64,000 nt of DNA from Escherichia fergusonii ATCC 35469 (GCF_000026225.1 NC_011740.1:1302001-1366000), one strand, 5' to 3'; shown: positions 26,029 to 35,114, numbered from the stretch's first letter. A program made the numbers and translations. Notes: generated by a model from the sequence alone, not told the origin.

Positions 26029-26882
26029 TCGAGTTCCACCTTCTTATTCAGCAAACGAGAAGCGCGCCAGTAAACCAGCAACATCAGGCCCATTACGATA
26101 GTCAGCGTAATGCTGGTGGCTGCACCAAACGGCCAGTCACGAATATTGAGGAACTGTACCTTTATGACGTTACCGATCAGCAGGTTTTTCGCACCGCCCA
26201 TCAGGTCGGACACATAGAACAGGCCCATCGCTGGCAGCATCACCAGCAGACATCCGGCAATAATCCCCGGCATCGTCAGTGGGATAATGATGCGGATAAA
26301 GGTCTGCAACTTGCTGGCACCGAGATCGCGCGCCGCCTCCAGCAACGGCTTATCCAGTTTTTCGATACTGGAGTACAGCGGCATCACCATAAACGGCAGC
26401 AGAATGTAAACCAGACCGATTATCACCGCACTGGGCGTGAACATGATGCGAATTGGTGTATCGATAACGCCCAGCCAGAGCAAAAGCTCGTTAAGATAGC
26501 CTTTGGTGCTGAGGAAAATTTTCAGCCCGTAGATACGAATCAATGAGTTGGTCCAGAACGGAACAATCAGCAGAAACAGCAGCAGCGGACGCACCTTGTG
26601 TGGCAGCTTTGCCAGAAACCAGGCAAACGGGTAGCCCAGCACCAGGCAGGCGAGGGTGGCGATCAGCGCCATATTCAGCGAGTGCAATAGCACTTCAAAA
26701 TAAAGCGGATCGAGCAGTCGCGTGTAGTTATCCAGCGTAAAGACCATTTTGACGAAACTGGCGTCGTCGCGGGTCAAAAAGCTGGTGCCAATGATCATCA
26801 GGTTGGGCAGAAAGACAAACAACACAAGCCAACCGACAATAGTGACAATCACTACATTCTGGAACTTACTTGTGTTCTTCAT
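26025..26882 (-). CDS. potB: Spermidine/putrescine ABC permease PotB
   Basis: This permease of up to 285 residues has six helices and the EAA loop EAARDLGASKLQTFIRIIIP. The ATG at 26882 overlaps the potA 3' end; a GTG ten codons downstream gives the 275-residue form also annotated in E. coli, and the ribosome-site evidence does not settle the choice. It partners PotC in the PotABCD transporter. Confidence 0.95.
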   Translation of the reverse strand: MKNTSKFQNVVIVTIVGWLVLFVFLPNLMIIGTSFLTRDDASFVKMVFTLDNYTRLLDPLYFEVLLHSLNMALIATLACLVLGYPFAWFLAKLPHKVRPLLLFLLIVPFWTNSLIRIYGLKIFLSTKGYLNELLLWLGVIDTPIRIMFTPSAVIIGLVYILLPFMVMPLYSSIEKLDKPLLEAARDLGASKLQTFIRIIIPLTMPGIIAGCLLVMLPAMGLFYVSDLMGGAKNLLIGNVIKVQFLNIRDWPFGAATSITLTIVMGLMLLVYWRASRLLNKKVELE

Positions 26883-28002
26883 CAGCCAGTACGACCTCCC
26901 AGCTTTCTACCCAATTAATGGCCATTTTTTGGTCGAGAGAGTGGTCAAAGTCAGGATCGTCTTCATTGAAGAATTCGCTGACCATCACCATCTTGCCATT
27001 TTCCAGTTCAACAACCGACTCCAGCGTCATGCCTTTGTAGTTACGCTCGCGAACGTAACCAATCAATCCTTCGGCTTCGTTATCATCGTTGATCTCTTCG
27101 ACGCGCAAATCTTCCGGGCGCAGCAGAACATGCAGTTTTTGCCCCGGTTCAACGGCGAAGTTAACGTAGATATTACATTCGCGACCTTCGACGTTTGCCC
27201 TTACGCGTTGTTCATCAAGACGCTCCAGCACCGTAGCGTTGAACATATTGATTTCACCGATAAACCCGGCAACAAACAGGTTTTTCGGCTCTTCGTAGAT
27301 TTCACGCGGTGTGCCGTCCTGCTCTATACGTCCGTCACGCATCACGACGATGCGGTCTGACATGGTGAGCGCTTCTTCCTGATCGTGAGTGACGAAGACG
27401 AAAGTGATGCCGAGCTTACGCTGTAGCGCTTTCAGCTCGTTCTGCATCTGTTTGCGTAGTTTGTAGTCCAGTGCTGAGAGCGACTCATCCAGCAACAACA
27501 GACGAGGCTTGTTAACCACCGCGCGGGCAATGGCTACACGTTGCTGCTGACCGCCAGAGAGTTGGTGCGGTTTACGCTGAGCAAAAGACTCCAGTTGCAC
27601 CATACGCAACGCTTCCGTCACACGGGGAGCAATTTCAGCTGCCGGTGTTTTTTGCATGCGCAAACCAAAAGCCACATTCTCGAAAACGGTCATGTGGGGG
27701 AAAAGTGCATAGCTTTGAAAAACAGTGTTCACATAGCGATTTTCAGCCGGAACATGTGTGATGTCTTCGTTATCCAGCATGATGCGCCCGGAATCGACAG
27801 TTTCCAGACCGGCAATCAAGCGAAGAACGGTTGTTTTACCGCAGCCAGAGGGGCCAAGCAGCGTTAGAAATTCACCGTTATTGATGGTCAAATCAAGGTT
27901 CGAAATGACCTCTTTACCATCGAAACTTTTGCGAATTCCGGCTAGTTGCACCAGCGGTGAAAGCGAACGGGGTTGTTTATTCAATTTTTTACTCTGTCCC
28001 AT
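26866..28002 (-). CDS. potA: Spermidine/putrescine ABC ATPase PotA
   Basis: This 378-residue ATPase has Walker A GPSGCGKTT (residues 50-58), signature LSGGQQQRVAIARAV, Walker B LLLLDESLSALD and switch HDQEEAL, followed by a C-terminal TOBE-type regulatory domain (about residues 300-365) through which spermidine inhibits the pump in E. coli. It is the first gene of potABCD and divergent from pepT. Confidence 0.97.
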   Translation of the reverse strand: MGQSKKLNKQPRSLSPLVQLAGIRKSFDGKEVISNLDLTINNGEFLTLLGPSGCGKTTVLRLIAGLETVDSGRIMLDNEDITHVPAENRYVNTVFQSYALFPHMTVFENVAFGLRMQKTPAAEIAPRVTEALRMVQLESFAQRKPHQLSGGQQQRVAIARAVVNKPRLLLLDESLSALDYKLRKQMQNELKALQRKLGITFVFVTHDQEEALTMSDRIVVMRDGRIEQDGTPREIYEEPKNLFVAGFIGEINMFNATVLERLDEQRVRANVEGRECNIYVNFAVEPGQKLHVLLRPEDLRVEEINDDNEAEGLIGYVRERNYKGMTLESVVELENGKMVMVSEFFNEDDPDFDHSLDQKMAINWVESWEVVLADEEHK

Positions 28003-28037
28003 GTAAACGCAACGGATGGCTTACCGCCGCGGGGTTT

Positions 28038-28049
28038 GTGGTTAACCAC
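28038..28049. promoter_or_regulatory. Palindrome in the potA-pepT divergent spacer
   Basis: GTGGTTAACCAC is a perfect 12-base palindrome within the 248-base spacer between the divergent potA and pepT genes, 36 bases upstream of the potA start. I cannot assign a regulator; the rest of the spacer holds no gene. Confidence 0.3.
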
Positions 28050-28250
28050 CTTGATGACTCGTAATGAGGGCCGTAATTCTACGGCAAACCGCTGTATTCG
28101 CCAATGTTTGTTGTGAATTACTGGCTTAGCCTTATATTCAATTAAGGAATGTTGATAATTTTCCGGCTTGCAGGGCTAAAAGTGACCTGACGCAATATTT
28201 GTCCTTTAGCGCTTATTGATAATGTTGTCACAAAAAGTGAGGGTGACTAC

Positions 28251-29477
28251 ATGGATAAACTACTTGAGCGATTTTTGAACTACGTGTCTCTGGATACCCA
28301 ATCAAAAGCGGGGGTGAGACAGGTTCCTAGCACGGAAGGCCAATGGAAGTTATTGCATCTGCTGAAAGAGCAGCTCGAAGAGATGGGGCTTATCAATGTG
28401 ACCTTAAGTGAGAAGGGCACTTTGATGGCGACGTTACCGGCTAACGTCCCTGGCGATATCCCGGCGATTGGCTTTATTTCTCATGTGGATACCTCACCGG
28501 ATTGCAGCGGTAAAAATGTGAATCCGCAAATTGTTGAAAACTACCGTGGTGGCGATATCGCACTTGGGGTAGGTGACGAAGTCTTATCTCCGGTCATGTT
28601 CCCGGTCCTGCATCAGCTGCTGGGTCAGACGCTTATCACCACGGATGGCAAAACGCTGTTAGGTGCAGATGACAAAGCAGGTATTGCAGAAATCATGACC
28701 GCGCTGGCGGTATTGCAACAGAAAAACATTCCGCATGGTGATATTCGCGTCGCCTTTACCCCGGATGAAGAAGTGGGTAAAGGGGCGAAACATTTTGATG
28801 TTGACGCCTTCGATGCCCGCTGGGCTTACACCGTTGATGGTGGTGGCGTAGGTGAACTGGAGTTTGAAAACTTCAACGCCGCGTCGGTCAATATCAAAAT
28901 TGTAGGCAATAACGTTCACCCGGGCACAGCGAAAGGTGTAATGGTGAATGCGCTGTCGCTGGCTGCACGTATTCATGCAGAAGTTCCGGCGGATGAAAGC
29001 CCGGAAATGACAGAAGGCTATGAAGGTTTCTATCACCTGGCGAGCATGAAAGGCACCGTTGAACGGGCCGATATGCACTACATCATTCGTGATTTTGATC
29101 GTAAGCAGTTTGAAGCGCGTAAACGCAAAATGATGGAGATCGCGAAAAAGGTCGGGAAAGGCTTGCACCCGGACTGCTACATTGAGCTGGTAATTGAAGA
29201 CAGCTACTACAATATGCGCGAGAAAGTCGCCGAACATCCTCATATTCTTGATATTGCACAACAGGCAATGCGTGATTGTGGTATTGAACCGCAGTTGAAA
29301 CCCATTCGAGGCGGTACTGATGGCGCGCAGCTGTCGTTTATGGGATTACCGTGCCCGAACCTGTTCACTGGTGGTTACAATTATCATGGCAAACATGAAT
29401 TTGTGACCCTGGAGGGTATGGAAAAGGCCGTGCGGGTAATTGTGCGTATTGCTGAGCTGACAGCTAAACAGAATTAA
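28251..29477 (+). CDS. pepT: Peptidase T (aminotripeptidase)
   Basis: This 408-residue cytosolic M20-family zinc peptidase releases the N-terminal residue of tripeptides. Metal-ligand and catalytic motifs include SHVDTSPD, LLGADDKAGIA, PDEEVGKGA (general-base Glu and ligand) and YTVDGG, with a final His in GGYNYHGKHEF. The dimerisation domain occupies the middle (about residues 210-320). The gene ends normally, but its downstream neighbour is yeaD rather than the K-12 neighbour ycfD (roxA). Confidence 0.97.
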   Translation: MDKLLERFLNYVSLDTQSKAGVRQVPSTEGQWKLLHLLKEQLEEMGLINVTLSEKGTLMATLPANVPGDIPAIGFISHVDTSPDCSGKNVNPQIVENYRGGDIALGVGDEVLSPVMFPVLHQLLGQTLITTDGKTLLGADDKAGIAEIMTALAVLQQKNIPHGDIRVAFTPDEEVGKGAKHFDVDAFDARWAYTVDGGGVGELEFENFNAASVNIKIVGNNVHPGTAKGVMVNALSLAARIHAEVPADESPEMTEGYEGFYHLASMKGTVERADMHYIIRDFDRKQFEARKRKMMEIAKKVGKGLHPDCYIELVIEDSYYNMREKVAEHPHILDIAQQAMRDCGIEPQLKPIRGGTDGAQLSFMGLPCPNLFTGGYNYHGKHEFVTLEGMEKAVRVIVRIAELTAKQN

Positions 29478-29488
29478 TCCTTACGTAA

Positions 29489-29521
29489 AAACTGCCGAAT
29501 GGTTTCAACCACCGGCAGTTT
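29489..29521. terminator. Shared pepT/yeaD terminator at second junction
   Basis: AAACTGCCG (29489-29497) pairs with CGGCAGTTT (29513-29521), with an inner GGTT/AACC stem. T-rich tracts follow on both strands (TTCTTTTTT on plus, TTTTACG on minus). The K-12 synteny break lies between 29478 and 29527. Confidence 0.85.
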
Positions 29522-29527
29522 TCTTTT

Positions 29528-30412
29528 TTAGTCTTTAGCGACGCGAACAATTTGCGTCAGGCGAGACGGTTTCTCTGCAGTTGTTTTTTGCGGTGCGGTA
29601 GCATAAGCCGTTTCAACGCAAACAAACGTTTTATAACCGTCGTCAGGCATATCGCCCATGCTGATCGACAGCGCCGGGCCGGGGTTCCAGCCGACAACGT
29701 TGAGATGATTGCGATGTTCAACGTCAATTTTACGTTTCAACGCCGCGTCAGCAATCACACTACAGGTCTGAGGATTTAAGTAAACACGATCAGTTCGATC
29801 CGGGAAAGTCTGTATACCGTCGCTCAGTACACCTTCTTTGGCATCATTGACTTTATCGATGTAACGATCACCCAGTCCACTAACTTTGACTTCTGCGATA
29901 TCGCCGACATTGAAGTAGGTATGCAGGGCAGAAGTGGTTTCGAAATCGCCGTGTGCTTCCAGCTCCATCTCACAGGTTTTACCCACTTTGAAATGCGCTA
30001 ACAGCCTAAAGTCATGCGGCCAGTATTTTTTTGTCGCTTCGCTGTGGCTGAGTTCAAAGGTTAACGCGACGCCGTTGGCATTTTCCTCATGAGATTTTAG
30101 TTTCCAGGGCAGGTTACGCGCAAAACCATGTGCTGGCAGACCTTGTTGAGCTGCCGGACCGAACCACGGCCAGCAAATCGGCACACCACCACGAATAGCG
30201 ACGCCAGTTTTAAAGGGGGTATTGTTGCTCAGCCACAGAACTTCTTCTTCGCCAGTTGGTTTCCATGAGAGCAGGTGGGCACCCTGCAAAGCAAAAGAGG
30301 CTTTTACCTGCGGATGATCGACAACAATCACATCGAGTTCATCCAGTTGGCGGCGGGAAAGGGCCGCTGTGATTTGTTCGATAACCGGAAGGGCAAAAAT
30401 TTTCTTAATCAT
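29528..30412 (-). CDS. yeaD: Glucose-6-phosphate 1-epimerase family protein YeaD
   Basis: This 294-residue protein of the aldose-1-epimerase-like (hexose-6-phosphate mutarotase) family interconverts anomers of hexose 6-phosphates. The fold signature includes QGAHLLSWKP, IRGGVPICWPWFGP, HGFARNLPW and the late NVVGWNPGP, with His and Glu residues at positions expected for catalysis. ATG 30412 yields the K-12 length; an earlier ATG at 30472 lies in the gapA terminator. It follows gapA on the same strand. Confidence 0.95.
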   Translation of the reverse strand: MIKKIFALPVIEQITAALSRRQLDELDVIVVDHPQVKASFALQGAHLLSWKPTGEEEVLWLSNNTPFKTGVAIRGGVPICWPWFGPAAQQGLPAHGFARNLPWKLKSHEENANGVALTFELSHSEATKKYWPHDFRLLAHFKVGKTCEMELEAHGDFETTSALHTYFNVGDIAEVKVSGLGDRYIDKVNDAKEGVLSDGIQTFPDRTDRVYLNPQTCSVIADAALKRKIDVEHRNHLNVVGWNPGPALSISMGDMPDDGYKTFVCVETAYATAPQKTTAEKPSRLTQIVRVAKD

Positions 30413-30434
30413 GACGCAGTCCTTTATCTTCAGG

Positions 30435-30463
30435 CAAAAAAAAGAGCGACCGAAGTCGCTCTT
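30435..30463 (-). terminator. gapA terminator with UUCG loop
   Basis: AAGAGCGAC (30442-30450) and GTCGCTCTT (30455-30463) form a stem that, read on the minus strand, closes a TTCG tetraloop and is followed by at least eight Ts. This is a classic strong terminator between gapA and yeaD. Confidence 0.95.
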
Positions 30464-30486
30464 AGAGATCACAGTATCATCTCAAC

Positions 30487-31482
30487 TTATTTGGAGATGT
30501 GAGCGATCAGGTCCAGTACTTTGTTGGAGTAACCAGTTTCGTTGTCGTACCAGGATACCAGTTTCACGAAGTTGTCGTTCAGTGCGATACCAGCTTTAGC
30601 ATCGAACACGGAAGTGCAAACTTCGCCGTTGAAATCGGTAGATACTACGTCGTCTTCGGTGTAACCCAGAACGCCTTTCATTTCACCTTCAGCGGCAGCT
30701 TTAACAGCAGCTTTGATCTGCTCGTAAGTAGCCGGTTTTTCCAGACGAACGGTCAGGTCAACTACAGATACGTTCGGGGTAGGAACGCGGAACGCCATAC
30801 CAGTCAGTTTGCCGTTCAGTTCTGGCAGTACTTTACCTACAGCTTTAGCAGCACCGGTAGAGGACGGGATGATGTTCTGAGAAGCACCACGGCCGCCGCG
30901 CCAGTCTTTGTGAGACGGGCCGTCAACAGTTTTCTGAGTAGCGGTAGTTGCGTGAACGGTGGTCATCAGGCCTTCGATGATACCGAAGTTATCGTTGATA
31001 ACTTTAGCCAGCGGAGCCAGGCAGTTGGTGGTGCAGGAAGCGTTAGAAACGATGTCCTGGCCAGCATATTTGTCAAAGTTAGCGCCTTTAACAAACATCG
31101 GGGTGTTGTCTTTGGAAGGACCAGTCAGAACAACTTTTTTCGCACCAGCAGTGATGTGTTTACGAGCGGTTTCGTCAGTCAGGAAGATACCAGTTGCTTC
31201 AGCAACTACGTCAACACCAACTTCGTCCCATTTCAGGTTAGCCGGATCACGTTCAGCGGTAACACGGATTTTTTTACCGTTAACGATCAGATGACCGTCT
31301 TTCACTTCAACGGTGCCGTCGAAGCGACCGTGAGTGGAGTCATATTTCAGCATGTAAGCCATGTAGTCAGCGTCTAACAGATCGTTGATTGCAACAATCT
31401 CAATGTCAGAACGTTTCTGCGCAGCACGGAAAACAATGCGACCGATACGGCCAAAACCGTTGATACCTACTTTGATAGTCAT
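30487..31482 (-). CDS. gapA: Glyceraldehyde-3-phosphate dehydrogenase A
   Basis: This 331-residue central glycolytic enzyme oxidises glyceraldehyde 3-phosphate with NAD and phosphate. It has the Rossmann start [20 protein letters not shown], the active-site [15 protein letters not shown] with Cys near residue 150, and [14 protein letters not shown]. Codon use is strongly biased, as expected for one of the most abundant E. coli proteins. ATG 31482 with GGTGG upstream is the E. coli start. A long antisense ORF across it is a codon-bias artefact. Confidence 0.98.
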
Positions 31483-31824
31483 ATATTCCACCAGCTATTT
31501 GTTAGTGAATAAAAGGTTGCCTGTAAAATTACAAAAACCTTACGCAGCGTCAAGCGGAATCGTGTCAATCATTGCGACAAATCAATCCTATGCTTACGCA
31601 TTGTGCAGCTGATTCGCCTCACTCTTCCTTTGGGCTTGAGACCACATGGGGGCGGCGCCCCGAATTTTAAAGGGCAGGAGAGATAAAAAAGTGATGTGCG
31701 TCACGAATCACAACCTGCCATTTGGTTAGAAACAAGTTTAGAACAAAAGTTGACGCCTGGCTGTTAATGTTTTGTTAGAATTGGTCGCGTAATGTGAGCC
31801 TGATTAAAAGCGAGATGTTAGCAA
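31483..31824. promoter_or_regulatory. Divergent gapA-msrB promoter region
   Basis: This 342-base non-coding spacer separates divergent gapA and msrB. E. coli gapA is known to use several promoters here, including heat-shock and sigma-70 starts. A TTGACG at about 31749 and TAGAAT at about 31775 are msrB-side candidates, but their spacing is not canonical. I find no gene. Confidence 0.45.
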
Positions 31825-32238
31825 ATGGCGAATAAACCTTCGGTGGACGATCTCAAAGAAAATTTGTCCGAAATGCAGTTCTACGTCACGCAGAAACATG
31901 GCACCGAGCCGCCATATACCGGGCGTTTGCTGCATAACAAACGCGACGGGGTATACCGTTGTCTTGTTTGCGACACGCCGCTGTTCAACTCCCAAAGTAA
32001 ATATGACTCCGGCTGCGGTTGGCCAAGTTTTTACGAACCTGTTAATGAAAATTCAATACGATATTTAACAGATTTATCTCACGGTATGGAGCGCATAGAG
32101 ATTCGTTGTGGTCATTGTGACGCTCATTTAGGGCATGTTTTTCCTGATGGTCCGCAGCCCACAGGTGAACGTTATTGCGTCAATTCGGCCTCACTAAGTT
32201 TTACTGACGAGAAAAGTGGCGACCAAATTAAAGGTTGA
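31825..32238 (+). CDS. msrB: Methionine-R-sulfoxide reductase MsrB
   Basis: This 137-residue enzyme reduces the R epimer of methionine sulfoxide in proteins. Zinc is held by Cys46/Cys49 (CLVC) and Cys95/Cys98 (CGHC); the catalytic cysteine is Cys118 in GERYCVNSASLSF. The gene follows the gapA divergent spacer, and yeaC follows after about 40 bases, as in K-12. Confidence 0.97.
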   Translation: MANKPSVDDLKENLSEMQFYVTQKHGTEPPYTGRLLHNKRDGVYRCLVCDTPLFNSQSKYDSGCGWPSFYEPVNENSIRYLTDLSHGMERIEIRCGHCDAHLGHVFPDGPQPTGERYCVNSASLSFTDEKSGDQIKG

Positions 32239-32279
32239 TAAAACGATTCAGCAAATTATTCCATGGGAGCGCAACCAGC

Positions 32280-32558
32280 ATGAATTTTGACGACATCATT
32301 AACAGTATGACCCCCGAGGTATATCAACGCCTGTCTACGGCTGTTGAATTAGGTAAATGGCCCGATGGTGTTGCTCTGACGCCAGAGCAAAAAGAGAACA
32401 GTATGCAACTGGTGATGTTATGGCAGGCGCGCCACAACACCGACGCACAGCATATGACGATTGACACAAATGGTCAGATGGTGATGAAAAGCAAACAGCA
32501 ATTGAAAGAAGATTTTGGGATCGCTCCGAAGTCGTTTGCGACGCTGAAAGTGCAGTGA
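32280..32558 (+). CDS. yeaC: YeaC, DUF1315 protein
   Basis: This 92-residue protein beginning MNFDDIINSMTPEVYQRLST is the counterpart of E. coli YeaC, helical and acidic, with a conserved segment GKWPDGVALTPEQKE. A nearby upstream ATG at 32235 would add 15 residues without family support, and GGGAGC precedes 32280. Function unknown. The C-terminal residues differ from those I recall for K-12. Confidence 0.9.
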   Translation: MNFDDIINSMTPEVYQRLSTAVELGKWPDGVALTPEQKENSMQLVMLWQARHNTDAQHMTIDTNGQMVMKSKQQLKEDFGIAPKSFATLKVQ

Positions 32559-32582
32559 GTTGGGTGACAGACAAAAACAGAA

Positions 32583-32611
32583 CGGGTGACGTGTCTGAAA
32601 TTTGTCACCCG
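32583..32611. terminator. Hairpin between yeaC and pncA ends
   Basis: CGGGTGAC (32583-32590) pairs with GTCACCCG (32604-32611) between convergent yeaC and pncA. T content on both sides is modest. Confidence 0.55.
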
Positions 32612-32619
32612 GTTAAACT

Positions 32620-33261
32620 TTACTCCTGCGTCTCTTGCCAGTCTGCCAGCGTATATAACGTGGCACCAGCAACAGACATTTCCATAAATGCCTGAGCGCT
32701 ATCTTGTGGGTTAATATTCACTCCCCGGCAACCATCAGTGATGACGTTGACACGGTAACCCAGTTGCAGGGCATCCAGAACAGTAAATTTAACGCAGTAG
32801 TCAGTGGCAAGACCCATAATTATCAATTCGCCAATATTATGTTCACGTAGCCACTCATCCAGCGTGGTTTTTTGCCGCCGCCCGTTATCAAAAAAGGCGC
32901 TATAGCTATCAACTAACGGATTCTCGCCTTTGTGAAAAATGCGATTGATAGCTTTTTGTTTCAGCAAAGGATGCAATGCAGCACCTTCGCTATTCTGTAC
33001 ACAGTGATCAGGCCAGAACGTTTGTGGTAAACCGTCAAGCATTCCCTGGCTGTAGACTGCAACCTGATGCTGACTGGCAAAGCTGCCGTGATTAGCCGGA
33101 TGCCAGTCCTGGCTGGCGATAACCGGTATATCCCGTGATTGACACCAGTTAATCAGCTGGTTAGCAATATCAACGGTGTTGTCACCTTCCGGTACAGCAA
33201 GCGCACCTCCGGCACAAAAATCATTTTGCAAATCTACCAGTAGCAGAGCGCGATGCGTCAT
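32620..33261 (-). CDS. pncA: Nicotinamidase
   Basis: This 213-residue enzyme deamidates nicotinamide to nicotinate for NAD salvage and is also the activator of pyrazinamide. Catalytic Asp10 sits in LLLVDLQNDF, the metal-site Asp and His in SQDWHPANHGSF, Lys in FHKG, and the catalytic Cys in GLATDYCVKFT. ATG 33261 (after a GGAG) gives the E. coli length. It is the second gene of ansA-pncA, ten bases after the ansA stop. It is somewhat more diverged from K-12 than its neighbours. Confidence 0.96.
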   Translation of the reverse strand: MTHRALLLVDLQNDFCAGGALAVPEGDNTVDIANQLINWCQSRDIPVIASQDWHPANHGSFASQHQVAVYSQGMLDGLPQTFWPDHCVQNSEGAALHPLLKQKAINRIFHKGENPLVDSYSAFFDNGRRQKTTLDEWLREHNIGELIIMGLATDYCVKFTVLDALQLGYRVNVITDGCRGVNINPQDSAQAFMEMSVAGATLYTLADWQETQE

Positions 33262-33271
33262 CAAAATCTCC

Positions 33272-34288
33272 TTAGTCATCTGGCGTAAGCTCGCCACGCA
33301 AGTTTTCAGTCATGACTTGACGAATAGTCTGGGTATCCAGCCCCTGGCTGAGCAAATAATGCAACTTCGTCAGCGTAGCTTCTACTGTCATATCAGCTCC
33401 ACCAATGACGCCCGCATGGGCCAGTGCATTACCCGTTGCATAACCACCCATATTCACTTTGCCAGACATGCATTGGGTAAGATTCACCACCACAATTCCA
33501 CGCGAACTTGCTTCTTGCAGTTCTTGCAAAAACTCTTTGTTTTGTGGCGCATTCCCGACACCATAAGAACGAAGAATCAGCGCTTTCACCGGCTGGCGGA
33601 GAAAATTGCGGATAACATCAGCAGAGATCCCTGGGTAAATTGTCACCACCCCAATAGGTTGTGGTGTGATCGGGTGAACGATCAGCTCTCCCTGACCTTG
33701 CGGTGCTGCTGGTGTTGACAGACGGCGAATGTGAATCCCGGCTTCAAGCAATGGGGGAAGATTAGGTGAGGCAAAGGCATCAAAACCATCGGCATGGGCT
33801 TTGGTCGTACGATTACCCCGATACAGACGGTTATTAAAAAATAGTGTGACTTCGTTAATCGGGTAATTAGCTGCAACATACAGCGCATTGAGCAAATTGA
33901 TCTGCCCGTCAGATCGCAGCTCGGCTAAAGGTATTTGTGACCCTGTCACTATTACAGGTTTGCTCAAATTCTCCAGCATAAACGAGAGTGCGGAAGCGGT
34001 ATAAGCCATGGTATCTGTACCATGCAAAATGACAAATCCGTCGTACTCATCATAATGGGCCTGAATATCTTCGGCGATATGTTGCCAGTCCTGAGGCGTC
34101 ATATCGGAAGAATCCATCAGCGGCGCATATTCATGGATGGTAAAATCCGGCATCTCCGGGCGATGGAATTCCGGCATCAGTGCTAACTGACGTTGAAGAT
34201 GCCCTGAAACCGGAATATAACCCTGTTCTGAGCGTTGCATACCGATTGTACCGCCGGTATAAGCCACATAAATTGATTTCTTGTGCAT
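33272..34288 (-). CDS. ansA: L-asparaginase I, cytoplasmic
   Basis: This 338-residue enzyme hydrolyses asparagine to aspartate and ammonia. The two asparaginase signatures are YVAYTGGTIGMQ (Thr14 nucleophile) and VILHGTDTMAYTA (second Thr and Asp), with the catalytic Lys in LRSYGVGN or nearby. There is no signal peptide, as expected for type I. ATG 34288 is preferred to 34351, which lies in an upstream terminator. Cotranscribed with pncA. Confidence 0.96.
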   Translation of the reverse strand: MHKKSIYVAYTGGTIGMQRSEQGYIPVSGHLQRQLALMPEFHRPEMPDFTIHEYAPLMDSSDMTPQDWQHIAEDIQAHYDEYDGFVILHGTDTMAYTASALSFMLENLSKPVIVTGSQIPLAELRSDGQINLLNALYVAANYPINEVTLFFNNRLYRGNRTTKAHADGFDAFASPNLPPLLEAGIHIRRLSTPAAPQGQGELIVHPITPQPIGVVTIYPGISADVIRNFLRQPVKALILRSYGVGNAPQNKEFLQELQEASSRGIVVVNLTQCMSGKVNMGGYATGNALAHAGVIGGADMTVEATLTKLHYLLSQGLDTQTIRQVMTENLRGELTPDD

Positions 34289-34338
34289 GATGGTTTTAAA
34301 GTGGTGATTAGCGGGGAGAAGTATAACGTCAGGATTAT

Positions 34339-34362
34339 AAAAAGGCAGCATTTGCCGCCTTT
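34339..34362 (-). terminator. Terminator after the SIMPL-domain gene
   Basis: AAAGGCAGC (34341-34349) and GCCGCCTTT (34354-34362) form a stem with one wobble pair, followed on the minus strand by Ts. It separates the SIMPL gene from ansA. Confidence 0.75.
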
Positions 34363-34403
34363 GGTTGAATACTCAACGAGAGCAAATTTAATATTTATTG
34401 CAC

Positions 34404-35114
34404 TTAATCTTTCAGCTCATAAGTTACGGTGGTCACTACCCGAACAGTTTTTTTCACTGATGCGGGATCATCGTTGTCGCTACCACTGGCAAGGATCTGG
34501 AATACCCCTTGTGACGCATCTCTGATTGATCCTACCTGGCTACCAGAATCGGCAGCGAATTGCAGTGCCGCGTTACGGGCATCTTTGGTGGCGGCAGCGA
34601 TCATTTCTGCGCGTAATGCACTGATACCATTGAAGCTATAGAAGAGGGATGTGTCTGTAATGGCACCATTGGTTGCGGTTTGTAACTCGTTGATTTTGGC
34701 CACCGCTTTTTCAACAGCCACAACGTTATGAGTTTTTACCGTGACAGAACCATAAACATTAAGACGCGGCAGATTGGGATCGTCTTGCAGGTAATAGCGA
34801 TCTGTCCGTTTGGTTATCCACTGCCCTGGCTGGATTTCATCATCCTTAATTCCAAGAGATTTAAATGTGGCAATAATTTGATTTTGTACGGCATCCAGTT
34901 TCGGGAATAATTCTTCGGTAACATTGGCATTACGGGTGATTGATACAGTTAACTCTGCTGTATCGGCCTGAACTTCTTTTTCAGACAAGCCCCGGACATT
35001 AACGTAACGATTATTGGGTTTTAAATGCTGGATACCATCACCAACGAAATAACCACAAACGGCGATACCGGCACCAAGAATAATAGCGGCTAAAAGAGGA
35101 GGAACTTTACTCAC
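34404..35114 (-). CDS. SIMPL-domain (YggE-like) exported protein, accessory
   Basis: This 236-residue protein has an N-terminal membrane anchor or signal (PPLLAAIILGAGIAVCGYFV) and then a SIMPL/DUF541 domain (YVNVRGLSEKEVQADTAELTVSITR... LYGSVTVKT-type beta-strand, AVAKINELQTATNGAI). It resembles E. coli YggE, which is linked to oxidative-stress tolerance, but is a separate gene. K-12 has nothing between ansA and sppA, so this looks like an insertion, or a loss in K-12. It has its own terminator; a 135-base gap upstream can hold a promoter. Periplasmic location is inferred. Confidence 0.85.
   Translation of the reverse strand: MSKVPPLLAAIILGAGIAVCGYFVGDGIQHLKPNNRYVNVRGLSEKEVQADTAELTVSITRNANVTEELFPKLDAVQNQIIATFKSLGIKDDEIQPGQWITKRTDRYYLQDDPNLPRLNVYGSVTVKTHNVVAVEKAVAKINELQTATNGAITDTSLFYSFNGISALRAEMIAAATKDARNAALQFAADSGSQVGSIRDASQGVFQILASGSDNDDPASVKKTVRVVTTVTYELKD

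Noticed and set aside
28659..29261. A 200-codon open frame antisense to pepT
   Set aside because: A frame shadow of pepT without ribosome site or recognisable domain.
30499..31377. A 292-codon open frame antisense to gapA
   Set aside because: The strongly biased codons of gapA suppress stops on the other strand; there is no ribosome site and the encoded residues are low-complexity, without homology.
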